Positions 1 to 10,333 of a DNA stretch of 64,000 nucleotides are shown one piece after another. The stretch covers positions 372,001-436,000 of the forward strand of contig NZ_AUCN01000009.1 in assembly GCF_000429785.1 (NCBI RefSeq), written 5' to 3'. The notes below the pieces were generated by a model, which saw only the letters and a program-made list of their open reading frames with translations, was not told where the DNA came from and ran no database searches. The DNA comes from Chitinibacter tainanensis DSM 15459. Lineage in GTDB: Bacteria > Pseudomonadota > Gammaproteobacteria > Burkholderiales > Chitinibacteraceae. Made by a program: the position numbers and the translations under genes. The stretch's first letter is position 1, and every line of letters begins with the position of its first letter.

Positions 1-121
1 CAATCGCAAAGCTGCGCGTGCAACGCGCACCGCGGCCCTTGTGCCGGCCTTGTCTTTACAATTTATGCATGCGCAGCCACTGCGCCGGGCCAGTTGAATT
101 GATCAAAACAGGAGATCTGCC

Positions 122-439
122 ATGAAAGGGATAAGCAGCACCGTACTGGCCGGGGTGGCCATGGGACTGATTGCCGCCGCGAGCCATGCCGCGGGGGTAG
201 AAGATGTGATGAAGGCCAAGGCCTGTTTTGCCTGCCATGCGGTCGATAAAAAACTGGTCGGCCCCGCGTATAAGGAAGTGGCGGCCAAATACAAAGGCGA
301 CAAAGCCGCAGTGAGCAAGCTGGCGACCAAGATTCAAAAAGGAGGAGCAGGGGTGTGGGGGCAAGTGCCGATGCCTGCTAATGCGGTGACTGAAGCCGAG
401 GCCAAACAGATGGCCGAATGGGTATTGGCCCGAAAATAA
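122..439 (+). CDS. Small class I cytochrome c (c551/c552-like), periplasmic
   Basis: A 105-residue protein with a Sec signal peptide (about residues 1-23, ending SHAA) and one haem c site, CFACH, near residue 38. A Met in the C-terminal GQVPMPAN segment fits the distal haem ligand, as in single-haem c551/c552 electron carriers. Length and layout match that family. It would shuttle electrons in the periplasm, for instance to a terminal oxidase or reductase; the partner is not visible here. An AGGAG ribosome site lies about 7 bases before the ATG and a strong terminator follows, so it is probably monocistronic. Confidence 0.93.
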   Translation: MKGISSTVLAGVAMGLIAAASHAAGVEDVMKAKACFACHAVDKKLVGPAYKEVAAKYKGDKAAVSKLATKIQKGGAGVWGQVPMPANAVTEAEAKQMAEWVLARK

Positions 440-460
440 AACTCACCTGCAACACACTGA

Positions 461-487
461 CCCCGGCCCGCTGCCGGGGTTTTTTTC
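461..487 (+). terminator. Rho-independent terminator of the cytochrome c gene
   Basis: CCCCGGC and GCCGGGG form a seven-base GC stem with a short loop, followed directly by a run of seven T. Confidence 0.9.
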
Positions 488-591
488 GTCTGGCGTGAAT
501 GCATTGCGCGCTGGCTAGGGCAACGCAGCCACTGCCATTGAGGCGGGTTTTCGCGCATACTGGCAGCTTGAGTGTGCCGTGGAGCTAAGCC

Positions 592-1506
592 ATGCTGATT
601 CGCCGCCCGACCGATATTGCCCCTTCTGAAATTACCCCGCAGGCGCAGTATTTGCGCCGGCGCGAGTTTATGGCGCTGGCTGCGGCCACGCCGCTCTTGG
701 CCGGCGAAGCGCTGGCGGCGCTCACTGGCAAACCCAGCCCGTTTTCCACCACCGAGGCGCTGAACACTCGCCAGCAAATTACCAGCTACAACAATTTTTA
801 CGAGTTTGGCACCAGCAAGGAAGACCCGGCCGCCAATGCGCAGCGGCTGAAAACCAGCCCTTGGCAGGTGGCGGTCGAAGGCGAGGCGCTCAAGCCCAAA
901 GTCTTTGGGCTGGAAGAAATTCTGAAACTGGCGCCACTGGAAGAGCGGATTTATCGCCTGCGCTGTGTCGAAGGCTGGTCGATGGTGATTCCGTGGATTG
1001 GTATCCCGCTGGCGAGTTTACTCAAAGTGGTGCAGCCTACTGGCAAAGCCAAATTCGTCGCCTTCGAAACCCTGCTCGATCCGCAGCAAATGCCCGGCCA
1101 GCGTACGCGCGTGCTGGATTGGCCGTATAAGGAAGGGCTGCGGATCGATGAGGCATTGCACCCGCTCACACTGCTAGCGGTTGGCCTGTATGGCGAGGTG
1201 CTACCCAAGCAAAATGGCGCGCCGATTCGCTTGGTGGTGCCGTGGAAATATGGCTTTAAGAGCATTAAATCGATTGTGCGGATCCGCTTGCAGGAAACCC
1301 AGCCGCCCACCAGCTGGAATCTGGCCGCGCCCAATGAATATGGCTTTTACTCCAATGTGAACCCGGCCGTGGCGCACCCGCGCTGGAGCCAGGCCACCGA
1401 GCGGCGCATTGGCGAGTTTTTCAAACGCAAAACCCTGCCATTTAATGGCTATGGCGAGCAGGTGGCGGGCTTGTATCGCGGGATGGATTTGCAGAAATTC
1501 TTTTAA
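592..1506 (+). CDS. msrP: Protein-methionine-sulfoxide reductase catalytic subunit MsrP (molybdopterin)
   Basis: Periplasmic molybdoenzyme (former YedY), 304 residues, that reduces methionine sulfoxide in oxidised envelope proteins. A twin-arginine signal is visible near residues 22-30 (LRRREFMAL) followed by a hydrophobic stretch, so the folded protein would leave by Tat. The molybdenum-ligating Cys is C125 in [10 protein letters not shown], the typical context for the family. It is followed immediately by msrQ, the membrane haem partner that feeds it quinol electrons, so the two form one repair system. Start is the first ATG, with GGAG eight bases upstream. Confidence 0.95.
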   Translation: MLIRRPTDIAPSEITPQAQYLRRREFMALAAATPLLAGEALAALTGKPSPFSTTEALNTRQQITSYNNFYEFGTSKEDPAANAQRLKTSPWQVAVEGEALKPKVFGLEEILKLAPLEERIYRLRCVEGWSMVIPWIGIPLASLLKVVQPTGKAKFVAFETLLDPQQMPGQRTRVLDWPYKEGLRIDEALHPLTLLAVGLYGEVLPKQNGAPIRLVVPWKYGFKSIKSIVRIRLQETQPPTSWNLAAPNEYGFYSNVNPAVAHPRWSQATERRIGEFFKRKTLPFNGYGEQVAGLYRGMDLQKFF

Positions 1507-1527
1507 TTGGCGGGGTATGAGCCAGTA

Positions 1528-2160
1528 ATGTTGTTAAATCATGATTTAGCGGGCAATACCCCACTATTGTATCGCTGTCTACAGCATAAGGCCTGCTGGT
1601 GGCTGCTCTTGCTGACGCCTTTGCTGCGCATGGTGTGGCTGGTGCTGCAGGGCGAGCTCGTGAACCCGATTGAATTTATCACCCACAGCACCGGCACTTG
1701 GGCGCTGAGTTTGCTGTGCGCCACCTTGGCCATCACACCGCTGCGCCAGCTGAGCGGCTGGGCGGGTTGGCAGCGCTATCGGCGTTTGCTGGGGCTGTTT
1801 GCGTTTTTTTATGCCTGCCTGCACTGGCTGACTTATTTGTGGCTGGATCAGTTTTTTGCGCTGGACGCGATCGTGGCAGATCTGGTGAAGCGGCCATTTA
1901 TTTTGCTGGGGATGCTGGCGTTTACCTTATTGCTACCGCTGGCGATCACTTCAACCCAAGGCTGGATGCGGCGACTAAAGCGCCGTTGGGGGCTACTGCA
2001 TCAGCTGGTGTATCCGGCGGCGCTACTGGGCGTGCTGCATTATCTGTGGCTGGTTAAGCGCGATTTGACCACGCCACTGCTGTTTGCCGCCGGGCTGGCG
2101 CTATTACTGGGCTGGCGGCTCTGGCGCTGGGCGAAACCGCGTTGGGGCTGGGCGCGGTAG
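1528..2160 (+). CDS. msrQ: MsrQ, haem-binding membrane subunit of the MsrPQ repair system
   Basis: An integral membrane protein of about 210 residues with five to six hydrophobic helices, matching YedZ/MsrQ. Conserved features are the ITPLR segment after helix 2, a helix-borne His in ACLHWLTY, ITSTQGWMRRL and the HQLVYPAALLGVLHYLW helix with its haem-ligand histidines. It passes electrons from the quinone pool to MsrP. A TTG directly after the msrP stop would add seven residues (start 1507). I prefer the ATG at 1528, but the ribosome binding site does not decide it. Confidence 0.92.
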   Translation: MLLNHDLAGNTPLLYRCLQHKACWWLLLLTPLLRMVWLVLQGELVNPIEFITHSTGTWALSLLCATLAITPLRQLSGWAGWQRYRRLLGLFAFFYACLHWLTYLWLDQFFALDAIVADLVKRPFILLGMLAFTLLLPLAITSTQGWMRRLKRRWGLLHQLVYPAALLGVLHYLWLVKRDLTTPLLFAAGLALLLGWRLWRWAKPRWGWAR

Positions 2161-2274
2161 ATATTCATATCATGCCAATCGTGGCGGCGCGCGCTGTTTG
2201 GCGGCTGATCGCCGCAAGGCGTTAGGGCCCCACAGGTCGGCTGTGGCCGCACGCGTTTAGCGGGCGAAACAAAA

Positions 2275-2300
2275 ACACCGGCAGCAGCCGGTGTTTTTTT
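2275..2300. terminator. Bidirectional terminator between msrQ and the PilZ-like gene
   Basis: ACACCGGC-AGCA-GCCGGTGT stem-loop with A's before and T's after, so it can act for msrQ; it lies 71 bases beyond the end of the convergent gene at 2372. Confidence 0.88.
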
Positions 2301-2371
2301 GATGAAGGTCGTTGGTGGCGGTCCGTTGGCCGTGGTTTGCTCGCGAGCAAATGGCGTGCGCTTGTGGCTAA

Positions 2372-3994
2372 TTACAAGCCGCCCGAGCCTACAAAATGCA
2401 CGCGTTCAAAATCTGCGCCGCGTTGCAGCAGGCTAACCAGCCGGATGCGATGCATGGTCTGGCCATCCCAGTAATCCAAGAGCCGGCCCTGCCGGAACCA
2501 GCCGGGCGGCAGCAGTAGGCTGGCAGGGGATTTCAGCGCTGGTACGGCATCAATCATCACCACCGAGGTGAAATCACTTTGCCCAAAACGCGCGGCATCT
2601 TGCGCGCGGATACTGGCGGCATGCGGCGTGCCGGGCAGCAGCTGCAGACCCAATTGCTGTTCGCCATCTTGCTCGGCCAGCCAGCGAATCTGCCCGATGA
2701 GGCGCTGCTGGCCATCGGCAATCATCAATACCTGGTGCAGTACCAGCCGCTGCGTCTCATCCCGCGGGCGACGCAGACACATACCCTGGGCAGTTTCATT
2801 GCTGATCTGCCATTGCTGGGTTTGCGGCGCCAAGGGCGCAACCGGCGCCAGCCGAGCGCTGGTTTGGCCAAACATGCGAATCTGCATCAGCTCAGCGCTA
2901 CTCATCTGCTGCTCGGCTTGTGGTGGCGGGGCAAAGTGCCCAGCGGCAAGCCACAGATGCAGGTTTTTCAGCTGCAGCCCGGCTTCGAGATAGCGATCAG
3001 TAGGGCGGCGGGGTAATTGCCGCTCAAGCGGATGATCGCACCAAGCGCGATATAGCTCGCGCAATAATTCTTCGGCGGCCTGTGGCCCCAGCTCGCTGCC
3101 CAAGCCGATTTTTTCCGGCATTTCGCCCATACGCAGCAGCTTGATCCGTTTGCTGAGCACCTGCGCGAGCGACAGAGTATCGATGCTCAGCTCATCGGCT
3201 TCGCCGCGGCCATCGGCCCGCAGCGGTACGCCGGGTTCGGCCAGATTGATCAGCAGCGGTGGGCGGCCAGGCAGGCCTTCGGCCTTGGGGGCCAGTGTGC
3301 TGCGGGTGGCCAATATTTCTAGCCGTTTATGCAGCCACAGCTGTTGCTTATGCGAATACTGGTAGGGATTGGCCGCGGCAAACAGCAGCGCGTGCAGGAA
3401 CATCGCCTCAGGGGTGCTGACCCCACTGATCTGGATCAGGCTATCGCGGGCTTTGAGCTTATCGATGTGCTGTGCGCGCGCTAGCTGGTAAAAGGCGAAT
3501 AATTGTTGCCAATCCCGCGCCGGTGGACGGCGATAAATCTGCACCTGGCAGGCCATGGCCTGATTGGTGTAATACAAGGTGCGCTCAGCCAGTAGGGGCA
3601 GGTATTCGGCCACGGTTTGTTCGCCGCTGCAGGCGGCGCGCCAAGCTAGCGCATAGGCATGCTCTAAATGCAGCCACATGCTGTAGATGGCAAACCAGGT
3701 TTCCTGCTCGGCGGGGGTGAGCGGCACGGGTTTGCCGATGAGTTTTTCCTGCATGCCCTCTTGCAGGATGTGTACGGTTTCGCGAAATTGCTCGATGATT
3801 TTCAGTGCATCTAGTGCCGGCAAATCGCTGTGATTGAGCTGGCTGATGGCTTCGGTGAGCTCGGCATGCGCTACCGGCACATTAATCAGTGGCAGTAATT
3901 TCAGCCAGTCACGCGCGCTGCGTGCATCCTGAAACGGCGGTACTTGGCCGCGATCAGGTTGGGGCAGGGCACGCTCAATCCACTGTTCGATCAT
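2372..3994 (-). CDS. Large protein with a C-terminal PilZ-like domain, candidate c-di-GMP receptor
   Basis: A soluble 540-residue protein without signal peptide or membrane segment. The first ~380 residues are helical and match no family I can name. The C-terminal ~150 residues look like a PilZ domain: WQISNETAQGMCL resembles the N/D-x-S/T-x-x-G element and IGQIRWL...LGLQLLPG resembles the strands that follow. The classic RxxxR of PilZ is not obvious. Proteins of this layout occur in Betaproteobacteria and are sometimes mislabelled as chaperones. It overlaps the HIT gene upstream by four bases, so the two are translationally coupled. A role as c-di-GMP effector is inference. Confidence 0.6.
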   Translation of the reverse strand: MIEQWIERALPQPDRGQVPPFQDARSARDWLKLLPLINVPVAHAELTEAISQLNHSDLPALDALKIIEQFRETVHILQEGMQEKLIGKPVPLTPAEQETWFAIYSMWLHLEHAYALAWRAACSGEQTVAEYLPLLAERTLYYTNQAMACQVQIYRRPPARDWQQLFAFYQLARAQHIDKLKARDSLIQISGVSTPEAMFLHALLFAAANPYQYSHKQQLWLHKRLEILATRSTLAPKAEGLPGRPPLLINLAEPGVPLRADGRGEADELSIDTLSLAQVLSKRIKLLRMGEMPEKIGLGSELGPQAAEELLRELYRAWCDHPLERQLPRRPTDRYLEAGLQLKNLHLWLAAGHFAPPPQAEQQMSSAELMQIRMFGQTSARLAPVAPLAPQTQQWQISNETAQGMCLRRPRDETQRLVLHQVLMIADGQQRLIGQIRWLAEQDGEQQLGLQLLPGTPHAASIRAQDAARFGQSDFTSVVMIDAVPALKSPASLLLPPGWFRQGRLLDYWDGQTMHRIRLVSLLQRGADFERVHFVGSGGL

Positions 3995-4413
3995 GGTGCC
4001 AGTTGCTCCAGCGCTTGCCGTAGCGCCGCCAGGTCAGCCGCCGCGGGCTGATGGCGAGTGCGATCGGCCGGCTTTGTGGCCCAAATTGGTGCCGGGAAAT
4101 GCAGATCATCTTGCCAGCGCGGAATCACATGCCAATGCACATGCGGCACCATATTGCCCAGGCTGGCTAGATTGATTTTGTCTGGATTGAGTGTTTGCCG
4201 CACGGCCGCCTCTACCGCCCAGACAATCGCCATTAGCGCTTCGCGTTCGGCCAGCGGCAGATCGGTCATTTCGGCCTGATGCTTGGCCAGAATAACCCGA
4301 CAAAAGCCCGGGTAATCGGGCTCATGCGCTAGAACGACGCGGGCAAGGTGATTGCGCCAGACGACTTCGCCGCCGTCTTCATGACACAGGGGGCAGTGGG
4401 TGTTCATGTTCAA
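3991..4413 (-). CDS. HIT-family nucleotide-binding protein
   Basis: A 140-residue histidine-triad protein. The triad HVHWHVIPRW sits near residues 93-102, and CPLC near the N-terminus with a downstream His suggests a small metal site found in several HIT subfamilies. HIT proteins hydrolyse or transfer nucleotidyl groups from small nucleotides; the exact substrate cannot be told. The stop overlaps the start of the PilZ-like gene. On the coding strand a TATAAT (4442-4437) lies about 24 bases before the ATG and may be its -10 element. Confidence 0.9.
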   Translation of the reverse strand: MNMNTHCPLCHEDGGEVVWRNHLARVVLAHEPDYPGFCRVILAKHQAEMTDLPLAEREALMAIVWAVEAAVRQTLNPDKINLASLGNMVPHVHWHVIPRWQDDLHFPAPIWATKPADRTRHQPAAADLAALRQALEQLAP

Positions 4414-4718
4414 ACCAGTGTTTTAATTTTGTGTTGATTATATTACGGCGCGCCCGTTTGGCGAGTAGGGCAAAACCACCGTTCATACTGCAGAGGTGAG
4501 TCGTATTACAAAAATCAAACGCTGGGCTTGCAAGCTTACTCAAGCCGCGATTATGCCCCAGCATTTGTTGCGATTTGGCGTGGATAATCAGCGCACTGGG
4601 GTTTTCTTACCATAGCAGGCTGTCAGCTTGGCGGTGGCATAAATCACAAAGGGCAGGCCTAATCGGCGCTGCCCTTTGCGGTGTTCATACAACAGTAAAT
4701 GCTAATTTAAGCCGTGGC
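4414..4718 (-). other. Gene-free stretch between two minus-strand genes
   Basis: These 305 bases hold a TATAAT at 4442-4437 that may serve the HIT gene, and at 4647-4678 a hairpin (CAAAGGGCAG with CTGCCCTTTG) just past the end of the large oxidoreductase gene, probably its terminator although the T-run is weak. I see no convincing reading frame in the rest. Confidence 0.5.
4647..4678 (-). terminator. Probable terminator of the large oxidoreductase gene
   Basis: A ten-base perfect stem (CAAAGGGCAG / CTGCCCTTTG) about 40 bases beyond the stop codon. It is followed by a T-poor tract on the minus strand, so it is a weaker intrinsic terminator. Confidence 0.6.
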
Positions 4719-7700
4719 CTAGAGCAGAACCCGCTCAATCCCGCCGTTACTGGCCTTGGCGACATACTCGGGCATCCAGTTTTGCCCCAGTACCGCCTTG
4801 GCGATTTCGACTACGATGTAGTCTGCTTCGGTGCCGGCATCGTCGTTGTAGCGATTCAGGCCCTGCAGGCAGGATGGGCAAGAAGTCAGGATTTTGACTG
4901 GCGCTTTGTCATTGCCCGCATCGGAACGCAATTTCGCTGCGCCTTTTTCCATTTCTTCCTGTTTACGGAAACGCACTTGGGTCGAAATATCAGGGCGGGC
5001 AACGGCAAAGGTGCCCGATTCACCGCAGCAGCGATCGTTCAGGTCAACGCGTTGGCCCATCAGCTGGTTGGCCACCTCCACCCCTTTGTAGGTCTTCATC
5101 GGCGTGTGGCATGGCTCGTGATACATATACTGGGTACCACTCACACCTTCAAGCTTGACGCCCTTTTCCAGCAGATACTCATGGATATCCAGTAGGCGGC
5201 AGCCCGGGAAGATTTCCTCAAAGCGGTATTTCAGCAGCTGATCCATACATGTACCGCACGACACGACCACGGTTTTGATGTCGAGGTAGTTCAGCGTATT
5301 GGCCAAGCGATGGAACAGCACGCGGTTTTCCATCGTGATCTTGTCGCCTTTATCCTGCTGGCCGCTGGAAGTTTGCGGGTAGCCGCAACATAGATAGCCC
5401 GGTGGCAGCACCGTGGTGGTGCCCACATGCCACAGCATGGCTTGCGTGGCCAAACCCACCTGGCTAAACAGCCGCTCCGAGCCGCAACCCGGGAAGTAGA
5501 ACACGGCCTCGTTGTCGTCGTTCAGGCGCTGCGGGTCGCGAATTACCGGTACTACATTGCTATCTTCCACATCCAGCAAGGCGCGGGCGGTTTTCTTCGG
5601 TAAGCCACCTGGCATCGGTTTATTGATGAAGTGAATCACCTGCGCCTTGATGGGCGCTGTGCCCAGCGTGGATGGTGGCTGCTTGGTCACGCCTTTGAGC
5701 AGACCAAATTTCTTCGCCACCGAATGCCCCAGCCGCTGCGCTTTGTAACCCCAGCCGATCATCATGGCGCGCATCAGTTTGATGGTGGCGGGATCTTTCA
5801 GCGTCAGGAAAGTCATGCCCAGCGCCGAGCCCGGGTTGAATTTCTTTTTGCCTTCTTTGCGCAGGAAATTGCGCATCGCCACTGAGACATCACCAAAGTC
5901 GATCTTCACCGGGCAAGGGTTCACACAGCGGTGACACACGGTACAGTGATCCGCCACATCACCCAGCTCTTCAAAGTGCTTGAGCGAAATGCCACGGCGG
6001 GTTTGCTCTTCGTACAGGAAAGCTTCGGTGAGCAAACCGGTGGCCAGAATCTTATTGCGTGGGCTGTACAGTAGATTTGCGCGCGGTACGTGGGTGGTAC
6101 ATACCGGCTTACATTTACCGCAGCGCAAACAGTCTTTGACCATATTGCTGATGCTGCCGATATCGGATTGCTCCAGAATCAGCGATTCTGTGCCCAGCAG
6201 GCTAAAGGATGGCGTGTAGGCATTGGTCAGATCGGCGCCGGGCAAGAGCTTGCCCTTATTAAAGTGGCCGTGCGGATCGACTTTTTGCTTATAGGTTTCA
6301 AATGGCTGCAGTTCAGCGCGAGTGAGGAATTCGTATTTAGTAATGCCGATGCCGTGCTCGCCGGAAATCACGCCATTCAGATCACGGGCCACTTGCATAA
6401 TGCGCGCCACTGCGTGGTGGGCGCGTTGCAGCATATCGTAGTCGTCCGAGTTCACCGGCAAGTTGGTGTGCACATTGCCATCGCCGGCGTGCATATGCAG
6501 CGCGACCCAAGTGCGGCCTTTTAAGACTTTCTGATGCAGGGCATGAATCGCATCCAGAATCGGCTTATCGGTGCGGCCGCTAAATAGCGTTTCTAGCTCG
6601 GTCAGTAGCTCGCGTTTGTAGGAAATGCGCAGTACAAAATCACGCAAGGCGTGGAATACGCTTTGCGGAAGCTCATTGGCATCGACGGCTTTTTCGAGCG
6701 GCAGCTGGGGGAAGGCGCTTTGATACAGTTCGAACGCGACATCCAGATTATTGTTTACCCACTGCCAGTGCTGGCGGGTTTGCTCGATAAAGGCCAGCGC
6801 CGATTCGCGGCGATCGCCAATCAGCACATCATGGCTGACTGGTGCATCGCTGGTATCGAAGGGTAGGCGGCCTTGGGTGAAAAACTCGCTCAGCTGGTCG
6901 AGTAATTCCAGTTTGTTATGAATCGACAGCTCGATATTGATTCGCTCGATGGCGTCTGAGTATTCACCCAGGCGCGGCAGCGGAATCACCACGTCTTCAT
7001 TAATCTTGAAGGCGTTGGTATGTTTGGCAATCGCTGCTGTGCGGGCGCGATCCAGCCAGAATTTTTTCCGCTGCTCGGGCAGCACGGCGATAAAGCCTTC
7101 ACCGCCGCGGGCGTTGGCCAGTTTCACGACATGGCTAGTGGCTTCGCCCAGCGCTTTTTCATCATCCGACACAATATCGGCAATCAGCACCATCTTGGGC
7201 CGGCCTTTGGATTTGGCCTTGGTGGCATAGCCTACCGCGCGGACATAGCGCCAATCGAGATGCTCTAGGCCAGCGAGCTGCACGCTCGGATGGGCATCGA
7301 GATAATCTTTGATTTCAACAATCGACGGTACGGCGCGGCTTACTTCACCGAAGAATTCCAAACACACGGTGCGGATATGATCCGGCATGCGGTGCAGCAC
7401 AAAGCGGGCACTGGTAATCAGCCCGTCAGTACCTTCTTTTTGAATCCCAGGCAGGCCAGCGAGGAATTTGTCGGTAACGTCTTTACCCAAGCCTTCCTTG
7501 CGGAACGTACGGCCAGGAATCACCAGCGTGTCTTCACCGAGCTTGGTTTTACCATCGGGTTTGAATTTGCTAATGCGGAAGGTAGCCTGTGCCGCATCGT
7601 GGATTTTGCCCAGATTGTGATCCATCCGCTCGATAAACAGCCAGTTGCCATCGGGGTCGACCATTTTCCAGCTGACTAGATTATCGAGTGCTGTGCCCCA

Positions 7701-8594
7701 GAGCACGGCCTTTTTACCGCCGGCATTCATGGCGACATTGCCACCAATACAGGAGGCATCGGCCGAGGTTGGGTCCACCGCAAATACGAGGCCCGCGTCT
7801 TCCGCGGCTTCCATCACACGGCGAGTCACTACGCCTGCGCCACACTGAATGGTGGCAACTTCGTGATCCACTCCGGGGATGCGGATTTTCTCAACGCCCT
7901 GATGGCGATCGAGTTTTTCGGTATTGATCACCGCACTCATTGGCGTCAGCGGCACAGCGCCGCCGGTGTAACCAGTGCCACCCCCACGCGGGATAATCGT
8001 GAGCCCCAGCTCAATACAGGCGGAGACCAGCGGCGCCATCTCGGCTTCGGTATCCGGGGTGAGGACCACAAAGGGGTATTCCACCCGCCAGTCGGTGGCA
8101 TCGGTAACATGGGAAACCCGCGCCAGACCATCAAACTGGATGTTGTCTTTGCGCGTGAGGGCGCCCATTTTTTTCAGGACTTTCTTGCGCAGAATGCCGA
8201 TATCGCGGAATTCGCGTTCAAATTCATCCACCGCCTGCCGGGTGCGGGCGAGCAAAATATTCACCCGCTCGTTTTCCTGGCGGCGTTTTTCGATTTCGGC
8301 CAGCCGGTGATGCATGGCTTCCACCAGCAAACTCAGGCGCTTGCGGTTTTCCAGCAGATCATCTTGTAGATACGGATTGCGCTTCACCACCCAGATGTCG
8401 CCCAATACTTCAAACAACATACGCGCCGAACGGCCGGTTTTACGCTCTTGGCGCAGCTCGTCCAAAATACGCCAACCATCATCGCCCAGCAGGCGAATCA
8501 CGATTTCACGATCAGAAAACGAGGTGTAGTTGTAGGGAATCTCACGCAAGCGTTCTTGCGATTGGACGATGGCGGCGGCGGTCTGGTCGGCCAT
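4719..8594 (-). CDS. Giant FAD-binding / Fe-S / CCG-domain oxidoreductase (D-lactate or glycolate dehydrogenase-like fusion)
   Basis: About 1291 residues. The order is an N-terminal region of the DUF3683 type, an FAD-binding PCMH domain ([15 protein letters not shown]), an FAD-oxidase C-terminal domain ([12 protein letters not shown]), two ferredoxin-like clusters ([11 protein letters not shown] and [11 protein letters not shown]) and two heterodisulfide-reductase CCG motifs (PGCGSE...CCGYPQ and EPCHTP...CCGESG). In effect GlcD/Dld-type flavin and GlcF-type iron-sulfur functions are fused in one chain. It likely oxidises a 2-hydroxy acid and passes electrons to the quinone pool; the substrate is unknown. 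An in-frame ATG at 8603 touches the GGAG, so the ATG at 8594, nine bases after GGAG, is the better start. Confidence 0.87.
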   Translation of the reverse strand: MADQTAAAIVQSQERLREIPYNYTSFSDREIVIRLLGDDGWRILDELRQERKTGRSARMLFEVLGDIWVVKRNPYLQDDLLENRKRLSLLVEAMHHRLAEIEKRRQENERVNILLARTRQAVDEFEREFRDIGILRKKVLKKMGALTRKDNIQFDGLARVSHVTDATDWRVEYPFVVLTPDTEAEMAPLVSACIELGLTIIPRGGGTGYTGGAVPLTPMSAVINTEKLDRHQGVEKIRIPGVDHEVATIQCGAGVVTRRVMEAAEDAGLVFAVDPTSADASCIGGNVAMNAGGKKAVLWGTALDNLVSWKMVDPDGNWLFIERMDHNLGKIHDAAQATFRISKFKPDGKTKLGEDTLVIPGRTFRKEGLGKDVTDKFLAGLPGIQKEGTDGLITSARFVLHRMPDHIRTVCLEFFGEVSRAVPSIVEIKDYLDAHPSVQLAGLEHLDWRYVRAVGYATKAKSKGRPKMVLIADIVSDDEKALGEATSHVVKLANARGGEGFIAVLPEQRKKFWLDRARTAAIAKHTNAFKINEDVVIPLPRLGEYSDAIERINIELSIHNKLELLDQLSEFFTQGRLPFDTSDAPVSHDVLIGDRRESALAFIEQTRQHWQWVNNNLDVAFELYQSAFPQLPLEKAVDANELPQSVFHALRDFVLRISYKRELLTELETLFSGRTDKPILDAIHALHQKVLKGRTWVALHMHAGDGNVHTNLPVNSDDYDMLQRAHHAVARIMQVARDLNGVISGEHGIGITKYEFLTRAELQPFETYKQKVDPHGHFNKGKLLPGADLTNAYTPSFSLLGTESLILEQSDIGSISNMVKDCLRCGKCKPVCTTHVPRANLLYSPRNKILATGLLTEAFLYEEQTRRGISLKHFEELGDVADHCTVCHRCVNPCPVKIDFGDVSVAMRNFLRKEGKKKFNPGSALGMTFLTLKDPATIKLMRAMMIGWGYKAQRLGHSVAKKFGLLKGVTKQPPSTLGTAPIKAQVIHFINKPMPGGLPKKTARALLDVEDSNVVPVIRDPQRLNDDNEAVFYFPGCGSERLFSQVGLATQAMLWHVGTTTVLPPGYLCCGYPQTSSGQQDKGDKITMENRVLFHRLANTLNYLDIKTVVVSCGTCMDQLLKYRFEEIFPGCRLLDIHEYLLEKGVKLEGVSGTQYMYHEPCHTPMKTYKGVEVANQLMGQRVDLNDRCCGESGTFAVARPDISTQVRFRKQEEMEKGAAKLRSDAGNDKAPVKILTSCPSCLQGLNRYNDDAGTEADYIVVEIAKAVLGQNWMPEYVAKASNGGIERVLL

Positions 8595-8746
8595 GAAGGG
8601 CATCTCCGGCGGGAAAGACGGCTAAAGACCGAATTTTAACGGAAAAATGCTTACTTAAACTCGCAAATTTGATAGGGATTTGCGCGAGCTCGGCTTTTAG
8701 GGCGCTAGCAGCGGTTTGGTGAGGCTTTTTTTCAGCTGACTGGCAA

Positions 8747-10333
8747 TTAGTAGACGACCTGATTGCGGCCAGCTTGCTTGGCTTTGTAAAGATTTTGATC
8801 GGCGCGCTGCACCATGCTGCTGAGCTGGGCATCGTTCTGATATTGCGTTACCCCTACGCTAATAGTGAGCTCCATGCCATGCTCGATTTTGCCCCATGGC
8901 CATTGCGACACCATTAAGCGCAGCCGCTCGGCGACATCGCGCGCGGGTACGCCACTGCGCGAGGGGAGTAAGACCAGAAATTCTTCCCCACCCCAACGGC
9001 AAACCAGATCATCCTGCCGGCAACCGGATTTAAGCAGCGCACCAACTTGCCGCAAGACCGAGTCACCCACCAGATGGCCCCAGCGGTCATTGATGCCTTT
9101 AAAGTAATCGATATCAATCATCAACAAGGCCAGTGGCTCTTGATGTTCGGGATTGGATTGCAGGCCTGAGCCGAGTTTGAGCTCTAGTCCGCGGCGATTG
9201 AGTAGGCCCGTTAGTGGGTCTTGTGAAGCCAGATAATCACTCTGCAGCCGCGCTTGTCGCTCTTCGGCATGTTGCTCGCGCAGATTGAGGTTTTCTAGGC
9301 GGGTTTTTTCGACTTCGAGCTTGGCTTCCATCATATGCAGCCGCTGCGGCGACGCTTGGCGCAAGAGCTGGTAATGATGCTGGTAGCCTTGGCGGTGGTA
9401 TTGCAAGGCCAGGGCGTACTCTTTGCGCTCGGCATGCACATCGGCCAGCGCAAGCTCCAGCTTATAAATCAGATGCGCTGCTCCGATCTCATTGGCCAAT
9501 GTCAGGCTGTGTTTGAGTGCTTCCAGCGCCGCATCCAGCTGGTTACGGGCGAGGGCCAAGCGGCCGAGTAGGTATAAATTCTGCGCTTCGCCCCAGTGAT
9601 TCTGGTGCTGCTGGTTCAAGCCTTTCGCCCGTTCGAGGTAAGACTGCGCCAGCGGATAATCTTTTTCTAGCAGTGCCAATTGCCCCAGTCCGCCCATCGC
9701 CGCCGCTTGATATTCAAGGTTGTGGGCTTCTTGCGCCAAAATCAGAGCTTGTTTCAGGGTTTGCTTGGCATTTACTAGTTGCCCCAGCTCGAGTTGATCA
9801 ACGCCGATATTGATTTCAATCGCAGCTTTGGTGACCAGATCGGTGGAGCGGTAGGCATGATCACGCGCTTTCAGATGGTGATTCAGCGCCTGATAAAACT
9901 CGTCGTGGGCAAAATACAGCTGCCCAATTCCCAGCTGGCCTTTAATGTAGATGGCGTCGTTTTCAATCGCCAGCGCGGCATCCAGGCATTGAGCCCAGGC
10001 CTCTAATGCGTTGTCATAATCACCCTGCGTATAGCAAGCGCGGGCGATTTCTTGCAGGCAATCAGGAATCAAGGCCACCAATTGGTGCAGATTGGCCATA
10101 TACAGCGCATGGCGCATTAGTGGCAGTCCATCCGCAAGCTGGCCCTGAATGCAGCTAATGCTGCCTTGCAGGAAGAGCGCCTCGGTAAACCCTGCGGTGT
10201 AATCGAGCGGGATGGATAAATTGGCCGCATGCTGTGCGCAAGCCAATGCCTCTGCCGAATGCTCGCGAGCCAGATCACGAGCGCGCTGATTTAGATTGTC
10301 GACATCGGCGTGGCTATGCATTAGCCGGCTCAC
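8747..10333 (-). CDS. TPR-repeat diguanylate cyclase (GGDEF)
   Basis: A cytoplasmic 528-residue protein. Residues 1-330 are tetratricopeptide-like helical repeats, about 335-370 a coiled-coil linker, and 371-528 a GGDEF domain. The active-site signature is GGEEF at 448-452, and the inhibitory I-site RxxD is intact (R439-Q-D-D442, five residues before GGEEF), as in active, product-inhibited cyclases that make c-di-GMP from two GTP. No membrane segment or extracellular sensor is present, so the TPR half is presumably the input. Its start overlaps the stop of the upstream TPR gene by four bases, so the two are translationally coupled. Confidence 0.93.
   Translation of the reverse strand: MSRLMHSHADVDNLNQRARDLAREHSAEALACAQHAANLSIPLDYTAGFTEALFLQGSISCIQGQLADGLPLMRHALYMANLHQLVALIPDCLQEIARACYTQGDYDNALEAWAQCLDAALAIENDAIYIKGQLGIGQLYFAHDEFYQALNHHLKARDHAYRSTDLVTKAAIEINIGVDQLELGQLVNAKQTLKQALILAQEAHNLEYQAAAMGGLGQLALLEKDYPLAQSYLERAKGLNQQHQNHWGEAQNLYLLGRLALARNQLDAALEALKHSLTLANEIGAAHLIYKLELALADVHAERKEYALALQYHRQGYQHHYQLLRQASPQRLHMMEAKLEVEKTRLENLNLREQHAEERQARLQSDYLASQDPLTGLLNRRGLELKLGSGLQSNPEHQEPLALLMIDIDYFKGINDRWGHLVGDSVLRQVGALLKSGCRQDDLVCRWGGEEFLVLLPSRSGVPARDVAERLRLMVSQWPWGKIEHGMELTISVGVTQYQNDAQLSSMVQRADQNLYKAKQAGRNQVVY

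Noticed and set aside
93-108. TTGAATTGATCAAAA before the cytochrome c gene as an FNR box
   Set aside because: The half-sites are three bases apart instead of four, and the site is just before the ribosome binding site.
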